DNA of 45,192 nt, taken from assembly GCF_020179405.1 (NCBI RefSeq), contig NZ_JAICBZ010000026.1:1-45192 (forward strand), given 5' to 3'. This document shows positions 16,002 to 25,281 of the stretch, in pieces (position 1 is the stretch's first letter; every line of letters starts with the position of its first letter). The DNA is from Xinfangfangia pollutisoli. GTDB lineage: Bacteria; Pseudomonadota; Alphaproteobacteria; Rhodobacterales; Rhodobacteraceae. The notes under the pieces were generated by a model. The model saw nothing but the letters and a program-made list of their open reading frames with translations. It did no database searches and was not told the origin of the DNA. Position numbers and translations under genes: made by a program.

Positions 16002-16048
16002 GGCCAGATGAACGATCCGGCCCATTGCCGCCCGACATTACCGCCCGA

Positions 16049-16858
16049 TCAAGGCGCTTTCAGCGCCGTGCCGTAATCATCGACCAAGGGCACGCCCGCG
16101 TCGCGCAGGATCGCGTCGATCTCGGCCTGATTGCGGCGGATCATGCTGTTCAACTCGCGCTTCCAGACATCCTCGCCGGCGCGGACGCCCATGGTGATGC
16201 GGAAGAACAGCCGCGGTGGCTGGGTTTCCTTCAACAGCGGGATCAGCTTCAGATCGGGATGCGCCTTGACCAGCGGCCCGGCGATCGGCCCCCACATCAG
16301 CGCGCCATCCGTCACCCCCGCCTCGACATCGCGCAGCATCGCCCCGGCCGGATCCTCGACCCGGCGGTCGGTCATCAGATCATAGGGTTTGGCCAGTTTC
16401 ATCAGCCCCAGCCGCGCCACATGGGTTGCGGGCGGTGCCCCCGCCACGACCCCCAGCCTGTGGCCCTGCAGCGCGGGATCGGACAGATGGTCCACCCCGG
16501 CCAGATCGCTGTCGGCCCGCACCACCAGCACATGGGTCGAGGTGTAGTAATGGTTGGTGTTCAGCACCAACTCATCGCCCTGGGCAAAGCCGATCACCAC
16601 GTCGCATTTCCCGGCCGACAGGGTCTTGCGCACGAAGCCCATCACCTGGGGAAACCAGGTATAGTGCAGCGGCACCTCAAGCTTGGCCGCGAACAAGTCG
16701 GCGATGCGGTTCTCGAAGCCGCTGCCATCCTCGGCCGACAGCGGCAGATTGGCCGGATCGGCGCAGACCCGAAAGGCGGTGCGGTCCACCAGATCGGCCA
16801 CCTGCGCCGCCGCCGGGGCGGCCGCAGCGACCAGCGCCGCGACCAGAAGCCCGCGCAT
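16049..16858 (-). CDS. xoxJ: XoxJ, periplasmic binding-protein-like methanol oxidation protein
   Basis: The ATG at 16858 lies 1 base after the cytochrome stop and opens a signal peptide (MRGLLVAALVAAAAPAAAQ); the product is 269 residues. The fold is type II periplasmic binding protein: FRVCADPANLPLS near the N terminus, GFENRIADLFAAKL, CDVVIGFAQGDE, then a second lobe with GVTDGALMWGPIAGPL. CADPANLPLS is typical of MxaJ/XoxJ proteins. XoxJ is thought to help assemble or activate XoxF rather than transport a solute. The gene follows xoxG, and no permease or ATPase accompanies it, consistent with that role. Confidence 0.9.
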   Translation of the reverse strand: MRGLLVAALVAAAAPAAAQVADLVDRTAFRVCADPANLPLSAEDGSGFENRIADLFAAKLEVPLHYTWFPQVMGFVRKTLSAGKCDVVIGFAQGDELVLNTNHYYTSTHVLVVRADSDLAGVDHLSDPALQGHRLGVVAGAPPATHVARLGLMKLAKPYDLMTDRRVEDPAGAMLRDVEAGVTDGALMWGPIAGPLVKAHPDLKLIPLLKETQPPRLFFRITMGVRAGEDVWKRELNSMIRRNQAEIDAILRDAGVPLVDDYGTALKAP

Positions 16859-16859
16859 C

Positions 16860-17369
16860 TCAGCCCTCCATGCAGGCGGCTTCGGCCGCGCTATAGGCTT
16901 CGGTCTTGGCCTCTTTCTTGGCCGGGCGGCCGCGCGGAATGGCATCGCTGCCGCGGGCGCGCAGATAGGTGTAGATATCGTCCAGATAGCACATGACATT
17001 GGGATTGATCCCGAAGGCCGGCATCACCTGGTTCTCGGCCGCGCCCACCTTTTGCCGGCCGGCGGCGACCACGCCGACGAAATCGTAATAATCCATCCGC
17101 ATCGCCGAATCCTTCAGCGCCGGCGCATAGGTCGAGCCTTCGCCATCGGGCCCGTGGCAGACATGGCATTCGGCGTGATAGCGGCGGAAGCCCGAGAAGG
17201 TGTTCCAGTCGACCGTGCCGTCCTCTTCGATCTTGAAGGTCGGGACCTCTTCGGCATTGAACCAGCGGACGCCGTCATTGCTGGCGGGCGCGACATCCGG
17301 CGGGTCTTCGGCACGGGCGGCAGTGGCACAGAGCAGGGCAACGGCCACGAGCGGCGCGGCTTTGATCAT
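16860..17369 (-). CDS. xoxG: XoxG, c-type cytochrome electron acceptor of XoxF
   Basis: The 169-residue precursor has a signal peptide (to about residue 20) and one haem site CHVCH (68-72); M116 in QVMPAFG is the likely axial ligand. Two further cysteines (C127 in NVMCYL and C166 in the C-terminal ACMEG) match the four-cysteine methanol-related cytochrome family and could form a disulfide. A lysine-rich linker (residues 149-157) precedes the C-terminal tail. It accepts electrons from XoxF PQQH2 and passes them to cytochrome c. It has its own 215-base upstream region separated from xoxF by an intrinsic terminator, so xoxG-xoxJ may have a separate promoter. Confidence 0.92.
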   Translation of the reverse strand: MIKAAPLVAVALLCATAARAEDPPDVAPASNDGVRWFNAEEVPTFKIEEDGTVDWNTFSGFRRYHAECHVCHGPDGEGSTYAPALKDSAMRMDYYDFVGVVAAGRQKVGAAENQVMPAFGINPNVMCYLDDIYTYLRARGSDAIPRGRPAKKEAKTEAYSAAEAACMEG

Positions 17370-17515
17370 GGGGTCTCTCCTCCCAAAGAGTATGGGGCAA
17401 GCCTAGTCTGAAGGGCCGCTGCGGCAATTCAAACTTTAGTCTGGCGTGGGGCGTTCCGGCGGGTTCCGGCGGGGTTCGCCGCGGGGGCGCGTGCGCCCGT
17501 ACAGGAACACGCACA

Positions 17516-17543
17516 GGAAAACGCCGCCCCCGAAGGGACGGCG
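17516..17543 (-). terminator. Rho-independent terminator of xoxF
   Basis: On the minus strand CGCCGTCCC and GGGGCGGCG form a 9-base stem (one G-T wobble) closed by a TTCG tetraloop, followed by TTTTCC. It starts 42 bases downstream of the xoxF stop. It should end most xoxF transcripts before xoxG. Confidence 0.8.
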
Positions 17544-17584
17544 CCATCGCATGGGCCTGTCGGCCGGGTTTCGTCGGGCCGGGC

Positions 17585-19390
17585 TTAGTCCGGCAGGGCG
17601 AAGATCGTCAGCTGGCCGCCAAGCGCGGTATAGTCGGACAGGGCCGCATAGCCGCCCACGGCGCCCAGACCGTCATTCGAGTTGGTCAGACCCGCGGCCA
17701 GACCAATGCCCGCCCAGCCGCCGACACCCGACAGAACGCCGACATATTGCTTGCCGCCATGTTCATAGGTGAAGACATTGCCGATGATGCCCGACGGGGT
17801 CTTGAACTTGTACAGCTCCTTGCCCGTCTCGGCATCGACCGCCTTCAGATAGCCTTCCAGCGTGCCGTAGAACACCACGCCGCCCGCGGTGGCCATGGCG
17901 CCCGACCAGACCGAGAACTGCTCGGGCAGCGACCAGACGATTTCACCCTTGGTGGCGTCCCAGGCGATGAAATTGCCCATGCCGCCATGGCTGTCCGGCG
18001 CCGGGAACATCGACAGCGTCGCGCCGACATAGGGCTGACCGGCGGTATAGCTGACGCGGAAGGGTTCGTAATCCATGCAGACATGGTTGGTCGGCACGTA
18101 GAACAGGCCGGTTTCCGGCGAATAGGTCGCGGGCTGCTGGTCTTTCGAGCCAAGCGCCGCCGGGCAGATCCCGGTCGAGTTCACATCCTCGCCGTTCTGT
18201 TCGGTGGAATATTCGGCCACAACCTGCGGACGGCCGTATTGGTCGGAATTCGGGTCCATCACGACTTCGGTCGCCCAGTTCACCGCCGGGTCGTATTTCT
18301 CGGCCACCAGCAGCTCGCCCGTTTCGCGGTCAAGCGTATAGCCAAAGCCGTTGCGGTCGAAGTTGACCAGCAGCTTGCGCATCGTCCCGTCGATTTCCTT
18401 GTCGACCAGGATATTCTCGTTCACCCCGTCAAAGTCCCATTCGTCATGCGGGGTCTTCTGGTAGAACCATTTCGCCATGCCGGTATCGGCATCGCGCGCC
18501 ATGATCGTCATCGACCATTTGTTGTCGCCCGGCCGCTGGCTGGGGTTCCAGGTCGAGGGGTTGCCGGTGCCGTAATAGATCAGGTTCAGCTCGGGGTCGT
18601 AGGTCGTCCAGCCCCAGGTGGTGCCGCCGCCGATCTGCCACTGGTCGCCTTCCCAGGATTTCAGCGACGAATCCGCGCCGATCGGCTTGCCCAGAACCAT
18701 GGTCTTTTCCGGGTCGACCAGCATTTCGGCATCCGGGCCGGTGGAATAGGCGCGCCAGGCCAGGCTGCCATCCTTGATGTTATAGGCGGTCATATGGCCG
18801 CGCACGCCATATTCGCCGCCCGAGATCCCGACGAACACCTTGTCCTTCACCACAAGCGGCGTCGCGGTCGAGGTTTCGCCCTTGGCCGGATCGCCATTCT
18901 GCACCGACCATTTCACCGCGCCGGTCTTGGCATCCAGCGCCACCAGCGTGGTGTCGGCCTGCGACAGGAAGATCATGCCATCGGCAAAGGCCAGCCCGCG
19001 ATTGACCGTATCGCAGCACATGACGCCGATCACATCGGGGTTCTGCTCGGGGTGGTAGCGCCACAGGATCTTGCCGTCGGCATTCAGATCCAGCGCATAG
19101 ACATTGTTCGGGAAGGGCGTGTGAACATACATCACGTCGCCGATCACCAGGGGCGAACCCTCATGGCCGCGCAGCACGCCGGTCGAGAAGGTCCAGGCCA
19201 CCTGCAGCTTGCCGACATTCTCTTTGGTGATGCCGGTCAGTTCCGAATAACGGGTGCCGGCATAATTGCCCAGCTGCATCACCCATTGCTTGGCATCGCT
19301 TGCCGCCTGGGTGAGCGATTCATTCGCCATCGCCGGCACGGCGGCAGACAGCATGAGGCCGGCTGCCAGCCCCAGAATTCCCTTTTTCAT
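17585..19390 (-). CDS. xoxF: XoxF, lanthanide-dependent PQQ methanol dehydrogenase
   Basis: The start is ATG 19390: GGGAGG lies 6 bases upstream and a signal peptide follows ([22 protein letters not shown]). An ATG six bases earlier is too close to the ribosome site. The 601-residue size is typical. Diagnostic residues are the vicinal cysteines C125-C126 in [12 protein letters not shown]193 in [10 protein letters not shown]277 in GTGNPSTW, and [12 protein letters not shown] with catalytic D319 and D321. The Asp two residues after the catalytic Asp marks XoxF; calcium enzymes (MxaF) have Ala there. Tryptophan-docking repeats run throughout. It oxidises methanol in the periplasm and passes electrons to XoxG. 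Two tandem TTCTTAT elements lie upstream. Confidence 0.97.
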   Translation of the reverse strand: MKKGILGLAAGLMLSAAVPAMANESLTQAASDAKQWVMQLGNYAGTRYSELTGITKENVGKLQVAWTFSTGVLRGHEGSPLVIGDVMYVHTPFPNNVYALDLNADGKILWRYHPEQNPDVIGVMCCDTVNRGLAFADGMIFLSQADTTLVALDAKTGAVKWSVQNGDPAKGETSTATPLVVKDKVFVGISGGEYGVRGHMTAYNIKDGSLAWRAYSTGPDAEMLVDPEKTMVLGKPIGADSSLKSWEGDQWQIGGGTTWGWTTYDPELNLIYYGTGNPSTWNPSQRPGDNKWSMTIMARDADTGMAKWFYQKTPHDEWDFDGVNENILVDKEIDGTMRKLLVNFDRNGFGYTLDRETGELLVAEKYDPAVNWATEVVMDPNSDQYGRPQVVAEYSTEQNGEDVNSTGICPAALGSKDQQPATYSPETGLFYVPTNHVCMDYEPFRVSYTAGQPYVGATLSMFPAPDSHGGMGNFIAWDATKGEIVWSLPEQFSVWSGAMATAGGVVFYGTLEGYLKAVDAETGKELYKFKTPSGIIGNVFTYEHGGKQYVGVLSGVGGWAGIGLAAGLTNSNDGLGAVGGYAALSDYTALGGQLTIFALPD

Positions 19391-19467
19391 CGTCATCCTC
19401 CCTGATGCGATTGCTGGACCGAGACTGCCGGTGGCCCGCGGTTCCCTCCCCTTGGACAGGCGGCAGC

Positions 19468-19485
19468 TTCTTATTCCGTTCTTAT
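19468..19485. promoter_or_regulatory. Tandem TTCTTAT repeats upstream of xoxF
   Basis: TTCTTAT-TCCG-TTCTTAT is an exact direct repeat with an 11-base period, one helical turn, 78 bases before the xoxF start. Read on the xoxF strand it is ATAAGAA-CGGA-ATAAGAA. Spacing and distance suit binding of an activator dimer just upstream of the promoter. The same heptamer lies upstream of flhR, and an ATAAGA palindrome lies upstream of the lut-like operon. Confidence 0.55.
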
Positions 19486-19570
19486 GAAGCGGCCCGCAGG
19501 CCGGGCTGTCAACGCGGGGGACGGTGTTTCCAACCAAAGTATGACCCGCGTCAACCCGCTGCGGCGGCGC

Positions 19571-19610
19571 AAAAAACACCCGCAGCGCAGGGCTTGCCAT
19601 GCGCTGCGGG
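19571..19610 (-). terminator. Rho-independent terminator downstream of cycI
   Basis: On the minus strand CCCGCAGCGCA and TGCGCTGCGGG form a perfect 11-base stem with a 10-base loop, followed by TGTTTTTTG. It begins 26 bases after the cycI stop and separates cycI from the xoxF promoter region. Confidence 0.9.
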
Positions 19611-19636
19611 CAAAGGCCGGTCTTTTGCCCGGCAGA

Positions 19637-20053
19637 TCAGTTCGTGGCGGCGGGCGCCTCGGCGCCGGCGGGGTTCAGGCTGACCAGATAGGCGATCACA
19701 TCGGCCCGCTCTTCGGGCTTCTTCAGCCCGGCGAAGGACATCTTGGTGCCCGGCACCATGCCCTTGGGATCGGTCAGGAACTTGTCCAGCTCTTCGACCG
19801 TCCAGATATGGCCCTCGGCGCCCAGGGCGGCCATCGGGTCGGAATATTTGAAATCGGGCGCCGTGCCGGTCTGCCGGCCCACGACATCGTGCAGATTGGG
19901 CCCGACCTTGGCCTTGGCCCCCGCCTCGACGGAATGGCAGGCCAGGCATTTCTTGAACACCTTCTCGCCCTTGGCGATATCGCCATCGGCAAGGGCCGGG
20001 GCGGCAAGCGCGATCAGGCTGGCGGCAAGGGCGCCGCGGGCAAATCCGGTCAT
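19637..20053 (-). CDS. cycI: Class I cytochrome c, isocytochrome c2-like (CycI)
   Basis: The 138-residue precursor has a signal peptide ending ALA (residue 22), a haem site CLACH (36-40) with KGEKVFKK before it, VGPNLHDVVGRQTG, and axial M105 in PGTKMSFAGL. The C terminus has the expected YLVSLN helix plus a short alanine-rich tail. In Rhodobacter sphaeroides cycI (isocytochrome c2) lies beside adhI and its expression responds to formaldehyde metabolism. The arrangement here is similar, with fghA between them. It probably carries electrons from XoxG to the terminal oxidase. Confidence 0.88.
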   Translation of the reverse strand: MTGFARGALAASLIALAAPALADGDIAKGEKVFKKCLACHSVEAGAKAKVGPNLHDVVGRQTGTAPDFKYSDPMAALGAEGHIWTVEELDKFLTDPKGMVPGTKMSFAGLKKPEERADVIAYLVSLNPAGAEAPAATN

Positions 20054-20102
20054 GGGTCCTCCTTCAGGTCTGCTTGGGGGTCTGGCACTGCGCCGCCGGG
20101 CC

Positions 20103-20936
20103 TTAGCCCGCGCCCAGCTGGGCGGCGTGGAATCGGATGTGATCCTCGATCACGCTGGCGACGTAGAAATAGCTGTGATCGCAACCCTCGATCATGCGGA
20201 AGCGGAAGGGCTGGCGCCGCTTGGCCGCCGCCGCGACCAGGGTTTCGGGCTTCAGCAGGTCCAGGAACTGGTCGGCCGCGCCCTGATCCACCATGACCGG
20301 GCCCGGATAGCCGCGCTCGGCCATCAGCAAGCTTGCGTCATGGCCGGCCCATTTCGTCTCGTCCTGGCCCAGATAGGCGGTCAGCTGCTTGCGGCCCCAA
20401 TCGCTGGCACAGGGATTGGCGATGGGCGAGATCGCCGACAGTGCCCGATAGGTCTCGGGAAGGGTCATGCCGATCGTCAGCGCGCCATGGCCGCCCATGG
20501 AATGGCCGGTGATGCCCTGCCGCGCCGGATCCAGCGCGAAGCTCTCGAAGACCAGCGCCGGCAATTCGTGGACGATGTAATCCCACATGCGGAAATGCGG
20601 CGCCCAGGGCGCCTCGGTGGCGTTGACATAGAAGCCCGCGCCCTGACCCAGATCATAGGCCGGATCATTGGCCACCCCCTCGCCGCGCGGCGAAGTGTCG
20701 GGGAAGATCAGCGCCAGGCCGGTCTCGGCCGCCCATTTCTGCGCGCCGGCCTTGGTCATCGCATTCTCATGCGTGCAGGTCAGGCCCGACAGATACCACA
20801 GCACCGGCACCTTTTCCCGCCGCGCCTGGGGCGGCAGATAGACCGCGAAGGTCATTTCGCAGCCGCAGACATCGGAGGCATGGGAATAAACCCCCTGCAC
20901 ACCGCCGAACGCACCATTTTCCGAAAGGGTTTTCAT
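20103..20936 (-). CDS. fghA: S-formylglutathione hydrolase
   Basis: The ATG at 20936 is preceded by AGAGG and gives 277 residues, the family norm. The esterase-D alpha/beta hydrolase features are PVLWYLSGLTCTHENAM, the nucleophile S146 in GHSMGGHGAL, Asp near 222 in VDQGAADQF and His near 255 in GCDHSYFYV. It hydrolyses S-formylglutathione to formate and glutathione, the second step of glutathione-dependent formaldehyde oxidation. The first-step enzyme (adhI) is upstream and cytochrome cycI is 49 bases downstream, so it is probably cotranscribed with cycI. Confidence 0.96.
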   Translation of the reverse strand: MKTLSENGAFGGVQGVYSHASDVCGCEMTFAVYLPPQARREKVPVLWYLSGLTCTHENAMTKAGAQKWAAETGLALIFPDTSPRGEGVANDPAYDLGQGAGFYVNATEAPWAPHFRMWDYIVHELPALVFESFALDPARQGITGHSMGGHGALTIGMTLPETYRALSAISPIANPCASDWGRKQLTAYLGQDETKWAGHDASLLMAERGYPGPVMVDQGAADQFLDLLKPETLVAAAAKRRQPFRFRMIEGCDHSYFYVASVIEDHIRFHAAQLGAG

Positions 20937-21090
20937 TCTGCCTCTTCTGGCTGCCTCGTCTGGTCTGGCGGGAAAGCCGGGGCGCATGCCGCCCCTGCCG
21001 CCAAGGGCTGTGACCCGATGGCGCCCGGCTGACTGGTCGGAAGGATATTATTCTGGCCCGGTCGAAGGGCAGTTGGCCGCGGCCCCTGCC

Positions 21091-21112
21091 TTCCTCTCTG
21101 CAGAAATATCCC
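21091..21112 (-). repeat. 22-base dispersed repeat, copy 1
   Basis: On the minus strand this segment begins GGGATATTTCTGCAGAGAGG and continues AA. It matches the plus strand at 40509-40530 in 21 of 22 bases; the only difference is C versus T at position 10. Both copies are intergenic. Short elements of the form GGGATATTTTTG recur in Rhodobacterales genomes as I recall them. Confidence 0.55.
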
Positions 21113-21120
21113 ACGGGGGT

Positions 21121-21141
21121 CCGGGGGTGTGAAACCCCCGG
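21121..21141 (-). terminator. Hairpin downstream of adhI, possible terminator
   Basis: CCGGGGGT and ACCCCCGG form a perfect 8-base stem with a 5-base loop, 10 bases after the adhI stop. No U-tract follows directly; a further GGACCCCCGTGGG and then ATATTTC come after it. It may end transcription weakly or stabilise the adhI message, giving separate control of fghA-cycI. Confidence 0.5.
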
Positions 21142-21151
21142 CGGCCTGCGA

Positions 21152-22282
<1,131 letters not shown>

Positions 22283-22522
22283 GGGCGGGGTTTCTCCTGC
22301 AGCGGGCAGACGCGCTGCCGCGGCCTGCCGGATTTCTTTCTGGTCCGTTCCCTTTGCCCCGAAGCGGGCGGCGAAGGGAAGGGGTTGGGCCGGCGCAGTC
22401 TCTGCGATCCGCTGCCGCGCGGCAATTCAGCCAAAGGGTGGAGCCCGGGTCAAGCCATCGCGCTTGCGCGCGGGCGCGTCCTGCCGGACACTCGCCCCAT
22501 GGGAGAGAGGACTGTCACCGCG

Positions 22523-23347
22523 ATGCCAGATCGCAGCGAAGCCCGGACGCAGGCGGAGGATGCCCCGCGCGCCCGCGGGCCGGCTGTGCCTGGCGCGGAA
22601 ACCGCCCTTGGCACGGCGCTGTTGCGGCTGGGCTTTCTGGGCCTGGTGCTGATCGTCTGGGCGCTGGCGGCGCGGGCTGCCCCGCCGGGGCTGTTCGCCT
22701 CGCCCTTGGCGGTGGCGCAGGCGCTGGGGCGGCTGGTGGCCGAGGGGCGGCTGCTGCCGGCGCTGGGGGCCAGCCTGCAGGTTTACCTTCTGGGCACCGG
22801 GCTGGCGATCGTCGCGGGGGCGGCGCTTGGCTGCGCGATGGGCACGTTCCGTCTGCTGGGCCGGACGCTGGACATCTATGTCATGGCGCTGGCTGCGACG
22901 CCGCGGGTGGCCTTCATTCCCCTGATCATCGTGGCGCTGGGGCTGGGGCTGCAGGCCAAGCTGCTGATCGTGTTTCTGGGCGCGGTGATGCCGGTGATCC
23001 TGAACGCCTATGCCGGGGTGCGCGCGGCCGACCCCGAACTGGTCGAGATGGCGCGCGCCACCGGCGCCTCGCGCCCGCGGATCCTGCGCCATGTCGTGCT
23101 GCCGGGCGCCCTGCCCTATCTGATGACCGGCATCCGCATCGGCGCCACGATCGGGCTGATCAATACGGTGGTGGCGGAATTGTACACCGCGATCAGCGGC
23201 CTGGGCGGGCTGCTGGCCGTGTACGGCTCGCGGTTCCGCATGGCGGAATATCTGGCTGTCGTCGTGGTTCTGGCGCTGATCGGCGCCGCCGTGACCGAAG
23301 CCTTGCGACTGATCGAGAAGCGGCTTCTGCGCTGGCGCGAAGCCTGA
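22523..23347 (+). CDS. ABC transporter permease, taurine/nitrate (SsuC/TauC) family
   Basis: Two starts are possible: ATG 22523 with AGAGAGG about 12 bases upstream, or ATG 22499 with no ribosome site; I chose the first (274 residues). The N terminus is cytoplasmic and charged, followed by about six membrane helices. The coupling loop GVRAADPELVEMARATGASR and LPGALPYLMTGIRIG are typical of the BPD_transp_1 permeases of the SsuC/TauC/ThiX group. It is the first gene of a permease-binding protein-ATPase operon, divergent from adhI. The substrate is unknown. Confidence 0.88.
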   Translation: MPDRSEARTQAEDAPRARGPAVPGAETALGTALLRLGFLGLVLIVWALAARAAPPGLFASPLAVAQALGRLVAEGRLLPALGASLQVYLLGTGLAIVAGAALGCAMGTFRLLGRTLDIYVMALAATPRVAFIPLIIVALGLGLQAKLLIVFLGAVMPVILNAYAGVRAADPELVEMARATGASRPRILRHVVLPGALPYLMTGIRIGATIGLINTVVAELYTAISGLGGLLAVYGSRFRMAEYLAVVVVLALIGAAVTEALRLIEKRLLRWREA

Positions 23348-23366
23348 TCCAGGGGAGAGGAAGACC

Positions 23367-24380
23367 ATGATGCGTAAGATTGCCATGGCCGTTGCGGCCT
23401 GTATCGCCGGTGCCTTCGCCGCGCCGCTTGCGGCCGAGCCGTTCCGGCTGATCGTCTCGGATGCCGAGACGCCGCTGGTGCCCAATTCGGTGATGGAACT
23501 GGCCAAACAAGAGGGCTATTTCGACCGCGCCGGGGTGGATGTGGAATTCGTCCGGGTCGAGCAGTCGCCCATGGTCATGGCCGCCCTGCGCGCGGGTGAG
23601 GGCGAGATGGCCAATGTCTCGCTTGAGGCGCTGCTGCAGGCCGTGGGCTCGGGCGCGACCGATCTGCGCGGTGTGATGTCGCCGAACAAGGCCCTGCCCT
23701 ATCTGATCGCCGGCAAGGGCGTGGCCGATCTGGGCGCCTTGTCGGGCAAGCGTTTTGGCATCGGCCGGGTCGGCAGTGTCGACCATCTGCTGTCGATGCG
23801 GGTCCTTGAGGCGGCGGGCGTCGATGTGGCCTCGCTGGAACTGGTGGCGCTGGGGCAGCCGCAGGCGCGGGCGCAGGCGCTGCTGGCCGGGCAGATCGAC
23901 GCAACCACGATGGGGATCGGCACGTTCACCGCGGTTGACGATGCGGCGGATGTCTCGGTTCTGGTGACGCCCGACGATTTTTACCGCGCCGCGCCGGTTC
24001 TGTCGAAGCTGAACGTCGTCACCGCGGAAACGCTGGCGGCGCGCGGTCCCGAAGTGCAGGCGGTGATCGAGGCGCTGGTGCTGGCGGCGCGCGATTTCCA
24101 GGCCGATCCGCAGCGCTGGGTGGCGGCGATGGAAAAGGCGCGGCCCGACGTGGCGCCCGAGGATCTGCAGATGCTGGCCAAGGCCTTTGCCGGGTCCTGG
24201 ACGGTGAATGGCGGGATCAGCGAGGGCGAACTGACGGCGGCTCAGGACTGGCTGCATGAAAGCGAGGATTTCGCCGGGGTCGACCGGGCGCCGCTGGCCA
24301 GTTTCGCCGAATTCGCGCCGCTGCGCGCGGTGATCGAAAAGCTGGGCGTGTCGGACAAGGGCGACATGGCTTGGAACTGA
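23367..24380 (+). CDS. ABC transporter substrate-binding protein, NMT1/THI5-like
   Basis: The 337-residue precursor starts at ATG 23367 after GGGGAGAGGAAG and has a signal peptide to about residue 22 (LAAEPF). LAKQEGYFDRAGVDVEFVRVEQSPMVMAAL and GEGEMANVSLEALLQAVGSG are the hallmark N-lobe of the NMT1/THI5 family (taurine, sulfonates, nitrate, thiamine precursors and other small polar molecules). It lies between its permease (19 bases upstream) and ATPase (overlapping by 10 bases). Position beside formaldehyde oxidation genes suggests import of a compound whose breakdown releases C1 units, but this is inference. Confidence 0.88.
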   Translation: MMRKIAMAVAACIAGAFAAPLAAEPFRLIVSDAETPLVPNSVMELAKQEGYFDRAGVDVEFVRVEQSPMVMAALRAGEGEMANVSLEALLQAVGSGATDLRGVMSPNKALPYLIAGKGVADLGALSGKRFGIGRVGSVDHLLSMRVLEAAGVDVASLELVALGQPQARAQALLAGQIDATTMGIGTFTAVDDAADVSVLVTPDDFYRAAPVLSKLNVVTAETLAARGPEVQAVIEALVLAARDFQADPQRWVAAMEKARPDVAPEDLQMLAKAFAGSWTVNGGISEGELTAAQDWLHESEDFAGVDRAPLASFAEFAPLRAVIEKLGVSDKGDMAWN

Positions 24381-25174
24381 AGCCGGAACTGGGGCTGCGC
24401 CAGGTCGGGCTGCGGTTTGGCGGCCGGCCGGTGGTCGAGGGGATCGACCTGGGCGTCGCCAAGGGCGAGGTGCTGGTTCTGCTGGGGCCCTCGGGCTGTG
24501 GCAAGACCAGCCTTCTGCGGCTGATGGCCGGGCTGATCGCCCCCAATGCGGGGCAGGTCACGCTGAATGGCGCGCCGCCCCGGCCGGGTCAGGGCACGGC
24601 GATGGTGTTCCAGTCCTACCGGCTGCTGCCCTGGAAGACGGTGGCGCAGAACGTGGCCTTCGCGCTGCCGGATCTGGCGCCCGCGGCGGTGGCCCAGCGG
24701 GTGGCCGAGGTTCTGGCGCTGGTCGGGCTGGCGCGGGTGGCCGATGCCTTGCCCGCCCAGCTGTCGGGGGGGATGAAACAGCGGGTCGCCCTGGCCCGCG
24801 CCCTGGCGCCGCGGCCGGATTTCCTGCTGATGGACGAACCCTTCGCCGCGCTGGATGCGCAGGCGCGCGAGTTGATGCAGATGGAACTTCTGCGCCTGAC
24901 CGGCGCGCAGGGCGGGCCGGGCGTCGTCTTCGTCACCCATAGCGTCGATGAGGCGCTGGTTCTGGCCGACCGGATCGTGCTGCTGTCGCCGCGGCCGGGG
25001 CGGATTCTGGCCCGGGTCGAGCTGCCCTTCGCCGCGCCGCGCTGGCGGGAAGACCCGCGCAGCCATCCGGCCTATGCCGATCTGCGGGCCCGGCTTTGGG
25101 CGCAGCTGCGCGATGCGGTGCTGAACGATCCGCAGTCCGATTTCCACCGCGCCGCGGCCGACCTGCGCAGCTGA
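24371..25174 (+). CDS. ABC transporter ATP-binding protein, taurine/nitrate family
   Basis: The best start is TTG 24371, inside the end of the binding-protein gene; no ATG is available near the N terminus. The 267-residue ATPase has Walker A GPSGCGKTS, Q-loop VFQSYRLLPWKTV, signature LSGGMKQRVALARAL, Walker B FLLMDEPFAALD and H-loop FVTHSVDEA. LLPWKT in the Q-loop is typical of SsuB/TauB/NrtD ATPases. It completes the three-gene importer. A 107-base gap with a strong palindrome separates it from acuI. Confidence 0.93.
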   Translation: MELKPELGLRQVGLRFGGRPVVEGIDLGVAKGEVLVLLGPSGCGKTSLLRLMAGLIAPNAGQVTLNGAPPRPGQGTAMVFQSYRLLPWKTVAQNVAFALPDLAPAAVAQRVAEVLALVGLARVADALPAQLSGGMKQRVALARALAPRPDFLLMDEPFAALDAQARELMQMELLRLTGAQGGPGVVFVTHSVDEALVLADRIVLLSPRPGRILARVELPFAAPRWREDPRSHPAYADLRARLWAQLRDAVLNDPQSDFHRAAADLRS

Positions 25175-25212
25175 CCCGCCGCCAGGCAGTTTTCTGTTGC
25201 GTCTGCGCTTGA

Positions 25213-25232
25213 TTCCATATTTCAATATGGAA
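25213..25232. promoter_or_regulatory. Palindromic operator candidate upstream of acuI
   Basis: TTCCATATT-TC-AATATGGAA is a perfect 9-base inverted repeat with a 2-base spacer, 50 bases before the acuI start. A closely similar sequence lies upstream of the GntR gene (27100-27115, 13 of 16 core bases identical on the opposite strand). Two matching sites, one at the regulator's own promoter, strongly suggest GntR operators. Confidence 0.65.
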
Positions 25233-25281
25233 ATAGCCGCCCGCCCCCGGAGCGGCCCCTTGCTGCAGATGGAGCCGAAGC

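Noticed and set aside
17404-17443. Direct repeat TAGTCTG upstream of xoxG, 33 bases apart
   Set aside because: Only seven bases long and not found at related promoters; too weak to call a site.
17585-19390. Calcium-dependent MxaF as identity of the methanol dehydrogenase
   Set aside because: The residue two after the catalytic Asp is Asp (D-F-D), the XoxF mark, and XoxG and XoxJ genes are adjacent while MxaI is absent.
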